The notes: a model not told the origin generated them from the letters alone. Counted from the first letter of the stretch, positions 22,346 to 33,124 are shown. The stretch is 64,000 nucleotides of DNA from Bombyx mori (GCF_030269925.1 NC_085128.1:3412501-3476500); one strand, 5' to 3'. Program-made: numbers and translations.

Positions 22346-22524
22346 TGTGTATGTGCGTGTGTGTATATATTTCTATAATAGATAGATACACAGTGTGCAA
22401 TTCATTTCGAAATTATTCTTGCCCATCTAATGGTTGTCTGGAAGAGATCACTCTTAGCGATAAGACCAAGAAAAAATGTTTCACAATATTTATTCATTTT
22501 GTGTACAATAAAGAATACTCTTTC
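21741..22524. other. AT-rich stretch with (GT)n microsatellite
   Basis: A (GT)n/(GC)n run occupies about 22298-22366. The open frames across it (repeated Val/Cys or Thr/His) are simple-repeat artefacts. Confidence 0.7.
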
Positions 22525-23043
22525 ACTGGTGGTAGGACCTCTTGGGAGTCCACACGGGTAGGTACCACCACCCCGCCTATTTCCGCCGTGAAGCAATAAT
22601 GCGTTTCGGTTCGAAGGGTGGGGTACAAGGGCGGATCCAGCTTTGGCGCCAGGAGGGGGTCACATAGTCAAATTTAGATGCGTTCGTTCCCAAACGTTTG
22701 CCATTATACAAAGTTATTATATTATATTAAATTAATTAAATATTGAAGGTATGTAGTTACATAAAATCTGTATGGTGACAAAATATATAAATAAAATCAT
22801 TATATTCAATTAGTGGTCCACCTAAGTCCTGGAACCAGCTCAGGGGGTGGTCATGACCCCCATGACCCCCCCCTGGATCCGCCATTGGTGGGGTAGCCGT
22901 TGTAACTATACTGAGACCTTAGAACTTATATCTCGAGGTGGGTGGCGCATTTACGTTGTAGATGTCTATGGGCTCCAGTAACCACTTAACATCAGGTGGG
23001 CTGTGAGTTCATCCATCCATCTAAGCAATAAAAAAAAAAAAAA
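22525..23043 (+). mobile_element. SINE-A interrupted by a hAT-like MITE
   Basis: The head is at 22525-22625 and the tail at 22888-23043, ending GCAATAAAAAAA. Excluding the insert, the copy is full length. Confidence 0.9.
22618..22895. mobile_element. hAT-like MITE, 262 bp, 8-bp target duplication
   Basis: The element 22626-22887 has termini CAAGGGCGGATCCAG and CTGGATCCGCCATTG, a 15-bp inverted repeat with one mismatch. It is flanked by GTGGGGTA at 22618-22625 and 22888-22895. An 8-bp duplication and a CAnnGGCGGATCCA-type terminus fit the hAT superfamily. No transposase sequence is present, so it is non-autonomous. Confidence 0.9.
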
Positions 23044-23289
23044 CTATCTCGCTCTCTCTCTCATCAAACAACTCTTTAAAAAAAAGCAATGATTTAATAA
23101 GAATTAAATGAAAAAGCAAAGAATTAATATGTATTTACAACTAGCTAGACGTCTATAAAATTTTCTAACCGAAAAAATATATGTGTATAAACCATTAGAA
23201 TAGATAAAACCTTAAAAAACAACATTATTATTAAAAACGAAAGAAAAAATCTTGATATTGTATTGGTTTCACGGCAAAATTTTTAGTGA

Positions 23290-23705
23290 CTACTTAACTT
23301 GCTTGAAAGTGAAGAAATACTCTCAAAATCCATTAATTTGTAACTCGCACTCGCACATACAATAATCGAGAGGCTCACTTCGGTAAAGCTATTCGATACA
23401 TGAGACAGCAACATAAACAAACCTTCTCTCTCCCACAAAATGAGATTCATAAGCTTACCACTAGGTGGCACTGATACAAACTCACACAAATTAAACATAA
23501 CATTAACATCGACTGAGTAGTTAAAAAAACTCGCACTAAGCACAGGTACATTACCCATTACCCGACTAATTATAAATATCGTTAGAAAGCTTGGCATTTC
23601 AATTAAACGCCTTAAAAAAAAACTTGCGTGCTACCAATATAAAAGAAAAAATTATTGCTTCTAAAGATGAATAAACGTCCTGCAAATCGAGTAACTCGCA
23701 CTCAG
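23290..23705 (-). repeat. Diverged dispersed repeat ('GCGAGTT' family), second copy
   Basis: Inverted relative to 19340-19640 and 20571-20683, and here contiguous. Blocks on the minus strand run GCGAGTTACTCGA, ATATTGGTAGCACGC, GTGCTTAGTGCGAG, GTGCGAGTGCGAGTTAC. A 104-codon minus frame lies inside, but I see no domain in it. Another GCGAGT/ACTCGC-rich stretch continues to about 23790. Confidence 0.55.
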
Positions 23706-24254
23706 AGCTCCGCACGTTTCACCGTGAAGAGCGTACACTCGATGCGAGTCATTCGATTCGATTTTTGAAACTCGCACTAAGCCTACCGGCCTCTCGTTAG
23801 ACTTACACATCGGTCCAATAATACACTAGAACGTGCAGTTACATTTACGCAAAAAATAATACACTGCGGATGAACTAAGAATAGGAATTGCGGAGCTGCT
23901 AATAAGCGAGCAATGAATCGTATTTAAATGCAGACGATCGGAGAAAGGGAAAGGGTCGTGGTACAGTATAGCTCGGAGCAAATCCGAGCGGAACTAATAC
24001 CGATATTTCGATACAATGCGTCGTTATTACTTTCCGTTAGATGTAATCTGCACATAACGTATTAAAGTAGTAATATGTATTCGTGATAGCATTACAGATA
24101 CAATTGGAGGACAACACGAACAAAAGACAAGGTTTTAGACGTTACAAACGCATTTGTAAATGTCAAGTGTTATATGGGGGACCAGTTTTATTTGTATAGA
24201 CATGTGCATTATACTAATGAATGAAAGTTTCGTCGTAATGTCGGGCACACAACC
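23706..24254. other. Unannotated stretch
   Basis: 23760-24010 has somewhat higher GC but no recognisable gene or repeat. Confidence 0.4.
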
Positions 24255-24526
24255 ACTTGGATCTTTTTTTTTTATTGCTTAGATGGGTGGACGAGTTCAC
24301 AGCCCACCTGGTGTTAAGTCTTTACTGGAGCCTATAGACATTTACGACGTAAATGCGCCACCCACCTTGAGATATCAGTTCTAAGGTCTCAAGTATAGTT
24401 ACAACGGCTACCCCGCCCTTCAAACCGAAACGCTTTACTGCTTCACGGCAGAAATAAGCAGGGTGGTGGTACCTACCCGCGCGGACTCACAAGAGGTCCT
24501 ACCACCAGCAATAAATACTTGGATCT
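24255..24526 (-). mobile_element. SINE-A with 10-bp target duplication
   Basis: A full-length reverse copy bounded by ACTTGGATCT at 24255-24264 and 24517-24526. The T-run after the left repeat is the complement of the A-tail. This is the clearest target duplication of an intact SINE-A copy in the window and fixes its ends. Confidence 0.9.
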
Positions 24527-24793
24527 GGTACTTGGATCTATAAATTTGAAACATTTATGGTTACGTCAGTAAACACATGGTTTTACTTCATGGTGTTTCT
24601 GTGCGCTAGAGACACGTGTACGATTCGGATGAGAAAGCAAATGTTATTAAGTAAACAATAGACATGCTGTTCATTTTGTTTGAGACTAGACATTGTTTGA
24701 CGATTCGTTCGCGCGTGCGAATCTATGAAAAATGTGAAAATTATCTAATTAAAATAACATTTTTTCGGTTTTGTCACGTGTTGTTTATTATAG

Positions 24794-25130
24794 ATGTGAA
24801 ACATCTATAGCCACACGTAAAACCGATTTCTGGCGTGGTGACGCATGCCGTGGCGACGCGTCGCCATGCGCAATCGACTGTGCGATTCTCTCCCACTCGA
24901 TCCGGCGTTAAGCCATCTCTCTCGCTACACTGAGCTCGGATACCTATAGTGTATACTCCGTAGTGTATACAGTGTTGCTTACTACAGTACACATAACCTG
25001 TGTTTTACTTGAAAACAAATTATTTTTTCGTAATAATTTATTTTCTCATTATGACATATTTAGTTCCTAACACAAAGCTGTTATTTTCTGCATATTACTT
25101 TTACAAAATAATGTCGATGTTTCACATCTG
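24794..25130. mobile_element. Candidate inverted-repeat element
   Basis: AGATGTGAAACATC at 24794-24807 and its complement at 25117-25130 bound ~340 bp, with a GC-rich left third and an AT-rich right part. The inverted repeat is 14 bp and no flanking duplication is certain, so the class is unknown. Confidence 0.4.
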
Positions 25131-25849
25131 CCAGGCGTCCCATGACGGCTCACATTTTTTTATTATATTATTTCGAAAAGCAATATTACGTGAAAATTAT
25201 TTAACAGAATAAAAGTAAATTTAAAAAAAGTATTGTTAAAAGAAAAAGGTTATGACGAAGAAAAAGAAATTGACACATTGTACCAAAAGTAATATGGACA
25301 ATTATTTTTAAAGACTTTTGTGATAGACAGCTAGTTTAGAGACTTTTTGTGACAAAATATATCAAGGTCGGACGTAATACGTAATGTCTTGTCAAATTTC
25401 AGCAAACGTAGGTGGAACAAAGAAAAATCATTTTCATTTGGTCCGAAATCGACATAAGTAATTCATAAATAGCTATAGCATTTTGAAGTGCATGCTACGT
25501 GACAATTAAATATCAACCAACACGCATGTTTTACGACGCCGCTGTTTTCATTCATAAAATGTATATGACTGAAACTGCATATACTTGCCCTGATTGTCTT
25601 GGTAAATGAACGTTATCATAATTGAAACTGCTTTAACTGATTGTAATTTGTGACGTTCTGAATACTTTACAGTTTTCGTGGTCATAGATAACGAAGGTTC
25701 TATTCGTCGGCAATTGAATATTGTGCTAACAAAACGTCCAAGAAACTCTTTAATTATAAATCATTGGTTTCCGTTTAAGTTCCTCTTGTACCAAATCGGG
25801 AATAAATTCTTTATAATCTGTGCAACGGGCATCTTTATTGTGCATGTTT
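25131..25849. other. AT-rich unannotated stretch
   Basis: Nothing recognised. Confidence 0.4.
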
Positions 25850-26098
25850 ACTGGTGGTAGGACCTCTTGTGATTCCGCACAGGTAGGTACCACCACCCTG
25901 CCTATTTCTGCCGTGAAGCAGTAATGCGTTTTGGTTTAAAGGGTGGGGCAGCCGTTGTAACTATACTGAGACCTTAAAACTTATATCTCAAGGTGGGTGA
26001 CGCCATTTACCTTGTAGATGTCTATGGGTTCCAGTAACCACTTAACACCAGTTGGGCTGTGAGCTCGTCCACCCATCTAAGCAATAAAATAAAATAAA
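25850..26098 (+). mobile_element. SINE-A, full length
   Basis: From ACTGGTGGTAGGACCTCTTG to AAGCAATAAAATAAAATAAAA. An extra 3'-tail snippet (GGACGAGCACCCATCTAAGC, then AATAATAAAAAAG) follows at 26262-26297. Confidence 0.9.
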
Positions 26099-26379
26099 AG
26101 TCGAAATGGCCGTTGGTTTGGCAACAGGAGTCGAAATGGGTGACTGGTCTAGTGGCTGCACTAGCTGCGCTTTAACTTTATAGTCGTTATTAACAAGTGC
26201 CGGTTTTTGTGAGAATAATCCTTGTTTCATATTACCCGGGAACAAACCAAACATATATTGGTGGACGAGCACCCATCTAAGCAATAATAAAAAAGAGCAT
26301 ATCAGTGGCGGGTAGCCATCATACAACGCAAGATACTTGACAGCTGCCTGAATCTCGCTTACGACATTTTCAAGATAAA

Positions 26380-26477
26380 GCGGATATATACAAGTTCCGA
26401 ACTACAACATTCGGACCGTCGGTCTACCGAGCAATATCACCCGCTCGGTGGAAGATCTTCCCTTTGTCGTATATAAG
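26380..26477 (-). repeat. Dispersed repeat K, copy 1
   Basis: Complementary to 53777-53866: GGGAAGATCTTCCA, CGGTAGACCGACGGTC and GGAACTTGTnTATAT blocks are shared, with most positions identical. It is probably a fragment of a retroelement 3' region, but this is unproven. Confidence 0.65.
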
Positions 26478-26479
26478 CC

Positions 26480-27068
26480 CCAAATCAGTAACATAATTCT
26501 CCGCCAAGAGTCATTCCCTAATCATTCCTTCGTTGTCGAAGATCGCGACTGTAGTTTGCTGACTGTCTTTTAGACGAGTGAGCAAACAATCTTCGCCCTA
26601 ATGCTACTTAACGACCTTGGTAATGAAAACGAAAACGGGCTGAAAATGAAAGCGATACAGATCTCTTTTCACTTTTAACCGTTACGTGCCCGATGATTTA
26701 ACTGATTCCGTCTATAAATTATTTTACTTTTCGTCGTCTGGTTCCGCGGAATGCGACAGTATTGCGTTCTAATTGCGAAACTAATCAATGTACAATCCGT
26801 TTGATTGTTTGTGGATCAGTTGATTTTTATATTGCCTTAGATTGCTTAACAACACACTAAAACCACTAAATGTAACGTGTAATTATTAAATTTGGAAAAT
26901 TAACACCCCTTTACTAATTATTATTTTGAGCAGTAGGTGCATTCGAAAGAACATAATTAGTAGTACAACTTAAACAAAACTTTTTCGGTAAAATTTGCCA
27001 CAAATTTAGAAAGGGAAATTCTAAGTTGCCGTCATTAGTGCACTTTTATTATAATACATACGCCCCGT
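26480..27068. other. Unannotated stretch
   Basis: Nothing recognised. Confidence 0.4.
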
Positions 27069-27300
27069 CTTTTTTTTTATTGCTTAGATGAGTGGACGAG
27101 CTCACGGCCTGGTGTTAAGTGGATACTAGAAGCCATAGACAACTACAGCGTAAATTCGCCACCAACCTTGAGATATAACTTCTAAGATCTCAAGTATAGT
27201 TACAACGGCTGCCCCACCCTTCAAACCGAAACGCATTACTGCTTTACGGCATAAATAGGCAGGGTGGTGGTACCTTCCCGCGCGGACTCCAAGAGGTTGT
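27069..27300 (-). mobile_element. SINE-A, head slightly truncated
   Basis: Runs from TTTTTTTTATTGCTTAGATG to CGCGCGGACTCCAAGAGG, then breaks into unrelated sequence. Confidence 0.85.
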
Positions 27301-27315
27301 GTTCATGGAGTTGCT

Positions 27316-27577
27316 GATGTCTATGAACAACGATGACAACTTCCCACCAGATGTCATCGATGTCGATGTCGAAGTCGTCGTGGCCTAAAGGATAAGACGT
27401 CCGGTGCATTCGTGTTGAGTGATGTACCGGTGTTCGAAGCGAACTTACTTGAGACCTTAGAATTTATATTTCAAGGTGGGTGGCGCATTTACGTTGTGGA
27501 TGTCTATGGGCTCCAGTAACCACTTAGCACCAGGTGGGCTGTGAGCTCGTCCACCCATCTAAGCAATAAAAAAAAAA
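27316..27577 (+). mobile_element. SINE-C head joined to a SINE-A tail
   Basis: 27385-27445 carries a tRNA-Arg-like head (GTGGCCTAAAGGATAAGACG, then GGTGTTCGAAGCG as B-box). From 27447 the sequence is a 5'-truncated SINE-A tail ending AAGCAATAAAAAAAAAA. The junction is sharp, so this is either a chimeric element or a truncated SINE-A landing in SINE-C. Confidence 0.65.
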
Positions 27578-27971
27578 GGTATAACTATATTTATTTACCT
27601 ATAGTATCAACATTTCTCGGCAACTGGTATCACGCATTAATGTCATTACACATGCTATGTATTTATGATTAACTTAATCAAAATCGCGATAAGGTATAAA
27701 TCCATTGGTCTGATAAAATTGCATTAAAATATTACCTTTAAAGCCACATCACATTTATCTGACGAAAACGTTTCGATAGCCTTCCGAATTTTGTAGCTAA
27801 ATCTTTGAGGTCCAGGGTGGATTCAGTAAGCGCAGATTAAATATGAAAAGCTAAAATTAATACTGAAAAGCTAAAACTATTATGTATCCAAGATAGTTCA
27901 CAGTTGTAGGTTTAGGTTTGAATGCTTTTCTTGAAAATCCAACGAAAATTGTAAAGTATTCGACACAAGAT
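27578..27971. other. Unannotated stretch
   Basis: Nothing recognised. Confidence 0.4.
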
Positions 27972-28238
27972 TATCCCTGTTTTCCAATTACAGCACAAGA
28001 GCGCATTATGCGGCATAATGCTCAACGTTGAATGTTCCAACTACAGCAACGCTTCGCACAATCGAGCACTCTCAAAAGTACTGCTCTCGCGTGATACTCG
28101 CAATCGATACCGACTCAGTGAGAGAAAATTGACAAGTGTTTTTTCTTTGAGTTGGCATTGATCGAAATTTTGTTTATATTATCGTTGAGAATTATGCCGC
28201 ATAATGCGCTCTTGTGTTGTAATTGGAAAACAGGGTAT
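27972..28238. mobile_element. MITE with ~53-bp terminal inverted repeats
   Basis: The element 27975-28235 (261 bp) starts CCCTGTTTTCCAATTACA and ends with the complement, with only a few mismatches over about 53 bp. It is flanked by TAT on both sides. Each arm contains its own palindrome, GCATTATGCGGCATAATGC. The TAT duplication is not the usual Harbinger TWA, so the superfamily is undecided. Confidence 0.8.
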
Positions 28239-29469
28239 ATGTACCGTGGAAGTAGTTTTAATTATAAATAAATATTATTATTTTTTAAATTAACTAAAAA
28301 GTTCTTTTATGAGACAAAATATTTAATATCCAAACAATTTTACCGTTTTCACCTCACGAACTTAACAGTAAGAGAAACAAAACTCAAAAAAGCTATAAAC
28401 GATTTTTAGCAAATAATTATTTTCTAAATATCCATTACGTAGACACAAATAGAATAAATTATTTAGGCACAGTCTACAATGCGACGTTAACAACAGAATA
28501 CAATAGCAATTACAGATGCATTTTGTATTGCATTCATTAATTGAAAATATTGCAATGATGAAATTCGTACCAATGCCTTTTGACGTACAAGATGAAATAT
28601 ATTTATATTTACGTCACAAAATCTTTCTCTTTCTTGAAAGGTCATAGTTAATAATAGATAAACTTATTTATAATTTAGACATATTTTTTTTTTTATTTCT
28701 GATTGGATGTTGTTAATTTGGAATATGTTTCTAATCTCATTTACAATAGAAACTAAACTCGTAAATTAGACGTTCCTATACTTGACGTGCACACTTTTCA
28801 TTCGGTTTTAAATAATTTTTGTAGTGAGCAATATCAGCAAATATCCGCATGAAGATCTTCCCCACTCTTGCTTGTAAAACACAGGGTGCTTTAATCTTTG
28901 ACAATATGAGCGTCTACAATGTAAATGCGATCGAGCTTAATACCTGTGAATCGACTGAAAACAATGAGCATTGTATTATTGGCTTTCATTGACAGCGACC
29001 TTGTTAGCTCATTGGTTTAATATTGCTGCAATATTATTAGGTCAATTTTTGAAATTATTACGTGAGTAATCGATATTGTTTGATTCTAGAACTTTGTTAA
29101 CCTTTGTCATAAGGCACGTGTGACACTGCCCAATTTGTAAAATTGAATGCGTATTTTAACAGGATTTATTTTATAATAATTATTAGCGACACGTCCGCGC
29201 TTCTCTTCGGGAACTGTAATTTATTATTGGTCTCTTCTATCTTCATCTTTCATGATATCGCTCACTCGATTATAAATTATTTATAGACATAACTACTATA
29301 CATAATTATTTATAGTCATAACTAAAGTTTGTATACTTTAATTACCAGATGCAATAAAAGTATTTATTTTCATATAAGGATAAATTTGTGACTGCCAAAT
29401 GTGCGTTTATAAATTATCAATTTTTATTGCATTTTTGGTTCACTATTTTGGTCTTAGTTGAAATTTTTT
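28239..29469. other. AT-rich unannotated stretch
   Basis: Nothing convincing is seen. A short 'CGTCTACAATGTAAATGCG' at 28911 hints at a SINE-A remnant. Confidence 0.4.
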
Positions 29470-29538
29470 TTTATTTTATTTATTGCTTAAATGGGTGGAC
29501 GAGCTCACCGCCCACCTGATGTTAAGTGGTTACTGGAA
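29470..29538 (-). mobile_element. SINE-A, only the tail-proximal 70 bp
   Basis: TTTATTTATTGCTTAAATGG, then GTGGACGAGCTCACCGC to GTTAAGTGGTTACTGGA. The 5' part is missing. Confidence 0.85.
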
Positions 29539-30267
29539 CTAAAATATAACGAATTAAAGAATATACATACTTCTATAACATTATAAAACAAAAATCGAGT
29601 TAACAAAAGACAGAGCTTATTTACACTAATATTATATCGCTACAACACTTCCTTTTTTAGTTCTATACAATTTACAGACAAACGATACAAGTAGTTGTTA
29701 TAGAAATAAAGCGTTATTTGTGGCGAGCCAAAGTTCATTAAAGGTGTTTACCTACTGAATTATAGCAGCCCTTTACTGACCTTCTTCCCAAAATCGCGGT
29801 CAGAGATGTGCTAACAACAGCTAATTTAATTAACGAGAGACAACTAAAGCAGAAAATGCTTTAGAACCGACGCGGCAAAGCACAGCGTCTCTAGTTATTT
29901 TTTTTACATAAAGCATATAAACGTATGATCCAGTTAACGGAAGGTGCTTTGAAAGGTAATAGCGCCACAACCATCTCGCTCGCTGCTATAGAATACCCTA
30001 ATTCTACTGCATCTTAGTACGTGACGTCACCAATATCGTGAAAAATCAAAAAATACTGCATTACTAACCAATTTGGCATCAAAATCTCGCCTTAATCGTA
30101 CTTCCACGGTGCACTAAAATAAAACAAAAGACCAAGAAAAGTTTGCCAAAACCCGTTCCGAATGTCGGTTTTTCTTTCATTAATTGTAGATTTAATAAAT
30201 TACTTATCAGTGAGCCTAACAAAGAAAAACAAAAAACGTAAACATACATTATCTGTGGTACGGGAAT
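29539..30267. other. Unannotated stretch
   Basis: Nothing recognised. Confidence 0.4.
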
Positions 30268-31126
30268 TTAAGAAGGACTTACTGGACTTTTTGGCGAGAG
30301 CGCGAAGAGTGAATTTGTGTGATTTGTTCTATTTTGTCTATTTAGTGTTTCTTCAGGTTTAAATGTGTAATAATGGTGGTTTATTAACTGTTTAATATCT
30401 GTGAAAGTGCACAAATGTGGGAAAATGAAACAAAGCCGCTGGACGCAACTTCTCGGGATCCTCCAAAAAGTCCACTGAAAAAATCTTAGTAAATGACCAC
30501 CATTTTACTAAGATTATATTTCATTCCATATCATCTCATTTCATTTAATTTCATCCCAGTTGATTAACGTCTCAAATTAATCATTTTCATTTCATTTCAC
30601 TCCATATTATAATTTTTCATAAAAATAAGAATATAAACTAAAATAAGACATGACTTAAAGGTCTTAGTTACCAGGTCATAAAATCACTTAAAAAAAAAAT
30701 TAAGAAGGACTAACTGAACTTTTTGGCGGGAGCGCGAGGAGTGAATTTGTGTGATTTGTTTTATTTTGTCTATTTAGTGTTTCTTCGGATTTAAGTGTGT
30801 AATAGCGGTGGTTTATTAACTGTTTAATATCTGTGAAAGTGCACAAATGTGGGAAAATGAAACAAAGCCGCTGGACGTAACTTCCCGGGATCCTCCAAAA
30901 GTCCACTAAAAAATTCTCAGTAAATGACCACCATTTTACTGAGATTATATTTCATCCCATATCATCTCATTTCATTTCATTTAATTTCATCCCAGTTGAT
31001 CTCCAATTAATCATCTTCATTTCATTTCACTGCATGTTATCATTTTTCATAAAAATAAGAATATAAATTTAAATAAGATGTGACTTAAAGGTCATAGTTA
31101 CTAGGTCATAAAATCCCTTAAAAAAG
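30268..31126 (+). repeat. Tandem duplication, two units of ~430 bp
   Basis: Units begin at about 30268 and 30700 (TTAAGAAGGACT, then TTTTTGGCG.GAGCGCG). The start of a third is at 31121-31136. The units share AAAGCCGCTGGACG, a CAGTAAATGACCACCATTTTACT hairpin-forming stretch and ATTTCATTTC runs. Separate copies or fragments are at 19660-19926 and 10490-10590, so the unit is a dispersed repeat that has duplicated locally. The class is unknown. Confidence 0.85.
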
Positions 31127-31465
31127 AAGGACTTACTCGAAAGCACAACATAAGCTCTGTAGAGACTTCAAGCTTAGCATCCGACAGTATCGCCCTGAAG
31201 TCTGCAGTTGAAACTGAACAATAGGCGGTGGTTTACTGAATTCGTAATTAAGGCTTGCAAATCATTATCGCAGCCCTGATCTAAATTGAATGAATAGGTG
31301 TGAGATTCGTCGATTAACAAAAAGGTCAATAGGTAATTGTTTTACGTCATTGACATCAATGTTCCCTTCGAATCGTAGGTTAATTAGTATTGGTTATTCC
31401 GTCTGATAAGTATTGAACATGATAGATTAAGGCGGATGTAGGTAGAGTTATTTTATTGAGCAAAA
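31127..31465. other. Unannotated stretch
   Basis: Nothing recognised. Confidence 0.4.
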
Positions 31466-31540
31466 CTAGCGACCCGCCCCGGCGTAGCTCGTGTGAATTA
31501 AGATATTGTTCTGAAAATGCTTTACAGTAATTATGTGTTA
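31466..31540 (-). mobile_element. Helitron-like fragment (HEL-H related)
   Basis: CTAGCGACCCGCCCCGGCG is the complement of a CTAG-type 3' end. Only the terminal part remains. Confidence 0.45.
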
Positions 31541-31583
31541 TTTTTAATCTTATACCTTTAAACGAGCAATTCTTGTATATATA

Positions 31584-32871
31584 CTAGCTGACCCGGCAAA
31601 CGTTGTGTTGCTCTAAATAAGATTTCTAGGGAAATTCTACTGTAGAAAAAAAAACCTCATTTAACCACATAATACCTCATTATAAACAAAAAAAAAATAT
31701 CCAAAAAATTAAAATAAAAAATAAATGTTTGGGGTGGACAACCCTTTTCACTTAGGGGTATGAAAAATAGATAGTAGCCGATTCTCAGACTTACTGAACA
31801 TACTATTGATACACAAATAAAACCAAAAAAACATGGCTGAAAAATGTATAGTATTGTATAATAGCTCTCAAATATATTAAGTGTATAATCTATGATGTAT
31901 AGTGAGTAAGTAAGACAGGAGACCGGCTTCGTCCTCATCCCTACTACGTGATGTTTGCTGGATGAGTGGTGACACCTGGTGGGGTTAGCTGATCGATTGA
32001 TAGTTGATCAGTAGTCGACCGGCGAGGGCGGGAGATCAAATTCAATTTAAGAAAAAACATAATTAAAGGAACTTGAAATTATAAACTCTGAATAAGAATT
32101 TATCGTACTACAATTTTAATATTTGATTGCCATCTTGCAACCTTATTGTGGATCTGTGCATAGAATAAAAAAAATATTAATCGGGATGGAAAAATAGGGG
32201 TTGATCGTATAAGAGTGAAAATTGAGAGTAATATAATTTTTTTTATTTTAAGTCATGACAAAACAAAATAAGAAACTTGCCAAAAAAATTAAAGTTTATA
32301 TAATTATAAACAATGCCCGTTGGACCGATGACTTGCGGCGATATGCTGGGAGAGATTAGATGTGGAAGGCGGAGGATCGTTCATTGTGGCGGACTATGGG
32401 AGAGGCCTACATCCAGCAGTGGATAGATACAGGCTGATGATGATGAATTATAAACAATAATATTTATACAAATAAAAAATAGGGGTTGATCGTAGAGGGG
32501 TGAAAATTTCAGAGTAATATGAATTTTTTTATTCTACGTCATGACAAAATAAAAACAAAATTGTCGCAAAAAATTTTAAAGTTTTTAATTAGCAAATAAA
32601 AAATAAGGGTTGATCGTAGAGGGGTCAAAATTTAGGGTTGTATGTATTTTTGTATGCTGTATGATAAAAAAATTAAATATTTTTTTTTTGTCTAAAAATT
32701 AAAAAAAATATTTAGGGGTGGACTACCCTTAACATTTAGGGGGATGAAAAATAGATGTTGGCCGATTCTCATAGATACCGGATAAGCACAAAAAATTTCG
32801 TCAAAATCGGTCAAGCCGTTTCGGAGGAGTATGGCAACGAAAACTGTGACACGAGAATTTTATATATTAGA
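31584..32871 (-). mobile_element. HEL-F, long Helitron-like copy with internal repeat array
   Basis: The left end CTAGCTGACCCGGCAAACG and the right end CGAGAATTTTATATATTAGA match the ends of the 390-bp copy at 3448-3837. The flanks are A (31583) and T (32872). The 1.29-kb copy contains three imperfect ~120-bp internal repeats at about 32170-32301, 32462-32590 and 32594-32700, each with GGGTTGATCGTA. An RTE fragment is inserted between the first two. No Rep/helicase coding sequence is seen, so it is non-autonomous. Confidence 0.75.
32302..32458 (+). pseudogene. RTE-type LINE 3' end with 13-bp target duplication
   Basis: The insert is 32315-32445, flanked by AATTATAAACAAT at 32302-32314 and 32446-32458. 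It encodes the decayed C-terminal end (RWTDDL-like, then EAYIQQW-like) and ends GCTGATGATGATG. It belongs to the same family as 18634-18811, more diverged. Confidence 0.9.
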
Positions 32872-32876
32872 TAATC

Positions 32877-33124
32877 TGAATCTCGGAAACGGCTTCATCG
32901 ATTTTCATAAAATTTTGTATACAGTGGATTTCGCGGGCGATAAATCGATCTAGCTACGATTTATTTTCAGAAAATGTTGTTTTATTCGTGTTTTTCAACT
33001 CTTCCCGACATCTATTGGCGAATAATAATACTATTTTTCTGAATTGAGGGCAACTAACTGCTTTAAAGACACAACAAGATGGCGTTATCAAAAAAAAAAC
33101 GAGCAAAGCTCGGTCATCATCTAG
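32877..33124 (+). mobile_element. Helitron-like HEL-H fragment
   Basis: TCTCGGAAACGGCTTCATCG near the start and GAGCAAAGCTCGG...CATCTAG at the end, with a GAGC/GCTC hairpin 10-14 nt before the CTAG. It starts directly after HEL-F. Non-coding. Confidence 0.5.

Noticed and set aside
22176..22599. Open frames with Thr/His or Val/Cys repeats
   Set aside because: Translations of the (GT)n microsatellite and the adjacent SINE-A.
23283..23597. 104-codon minus-strand frame as a gene
   Set aside because: It lies in a dispersed diverged repeat, has no domain, and the relative at 19.4 kb does not keep the frame.
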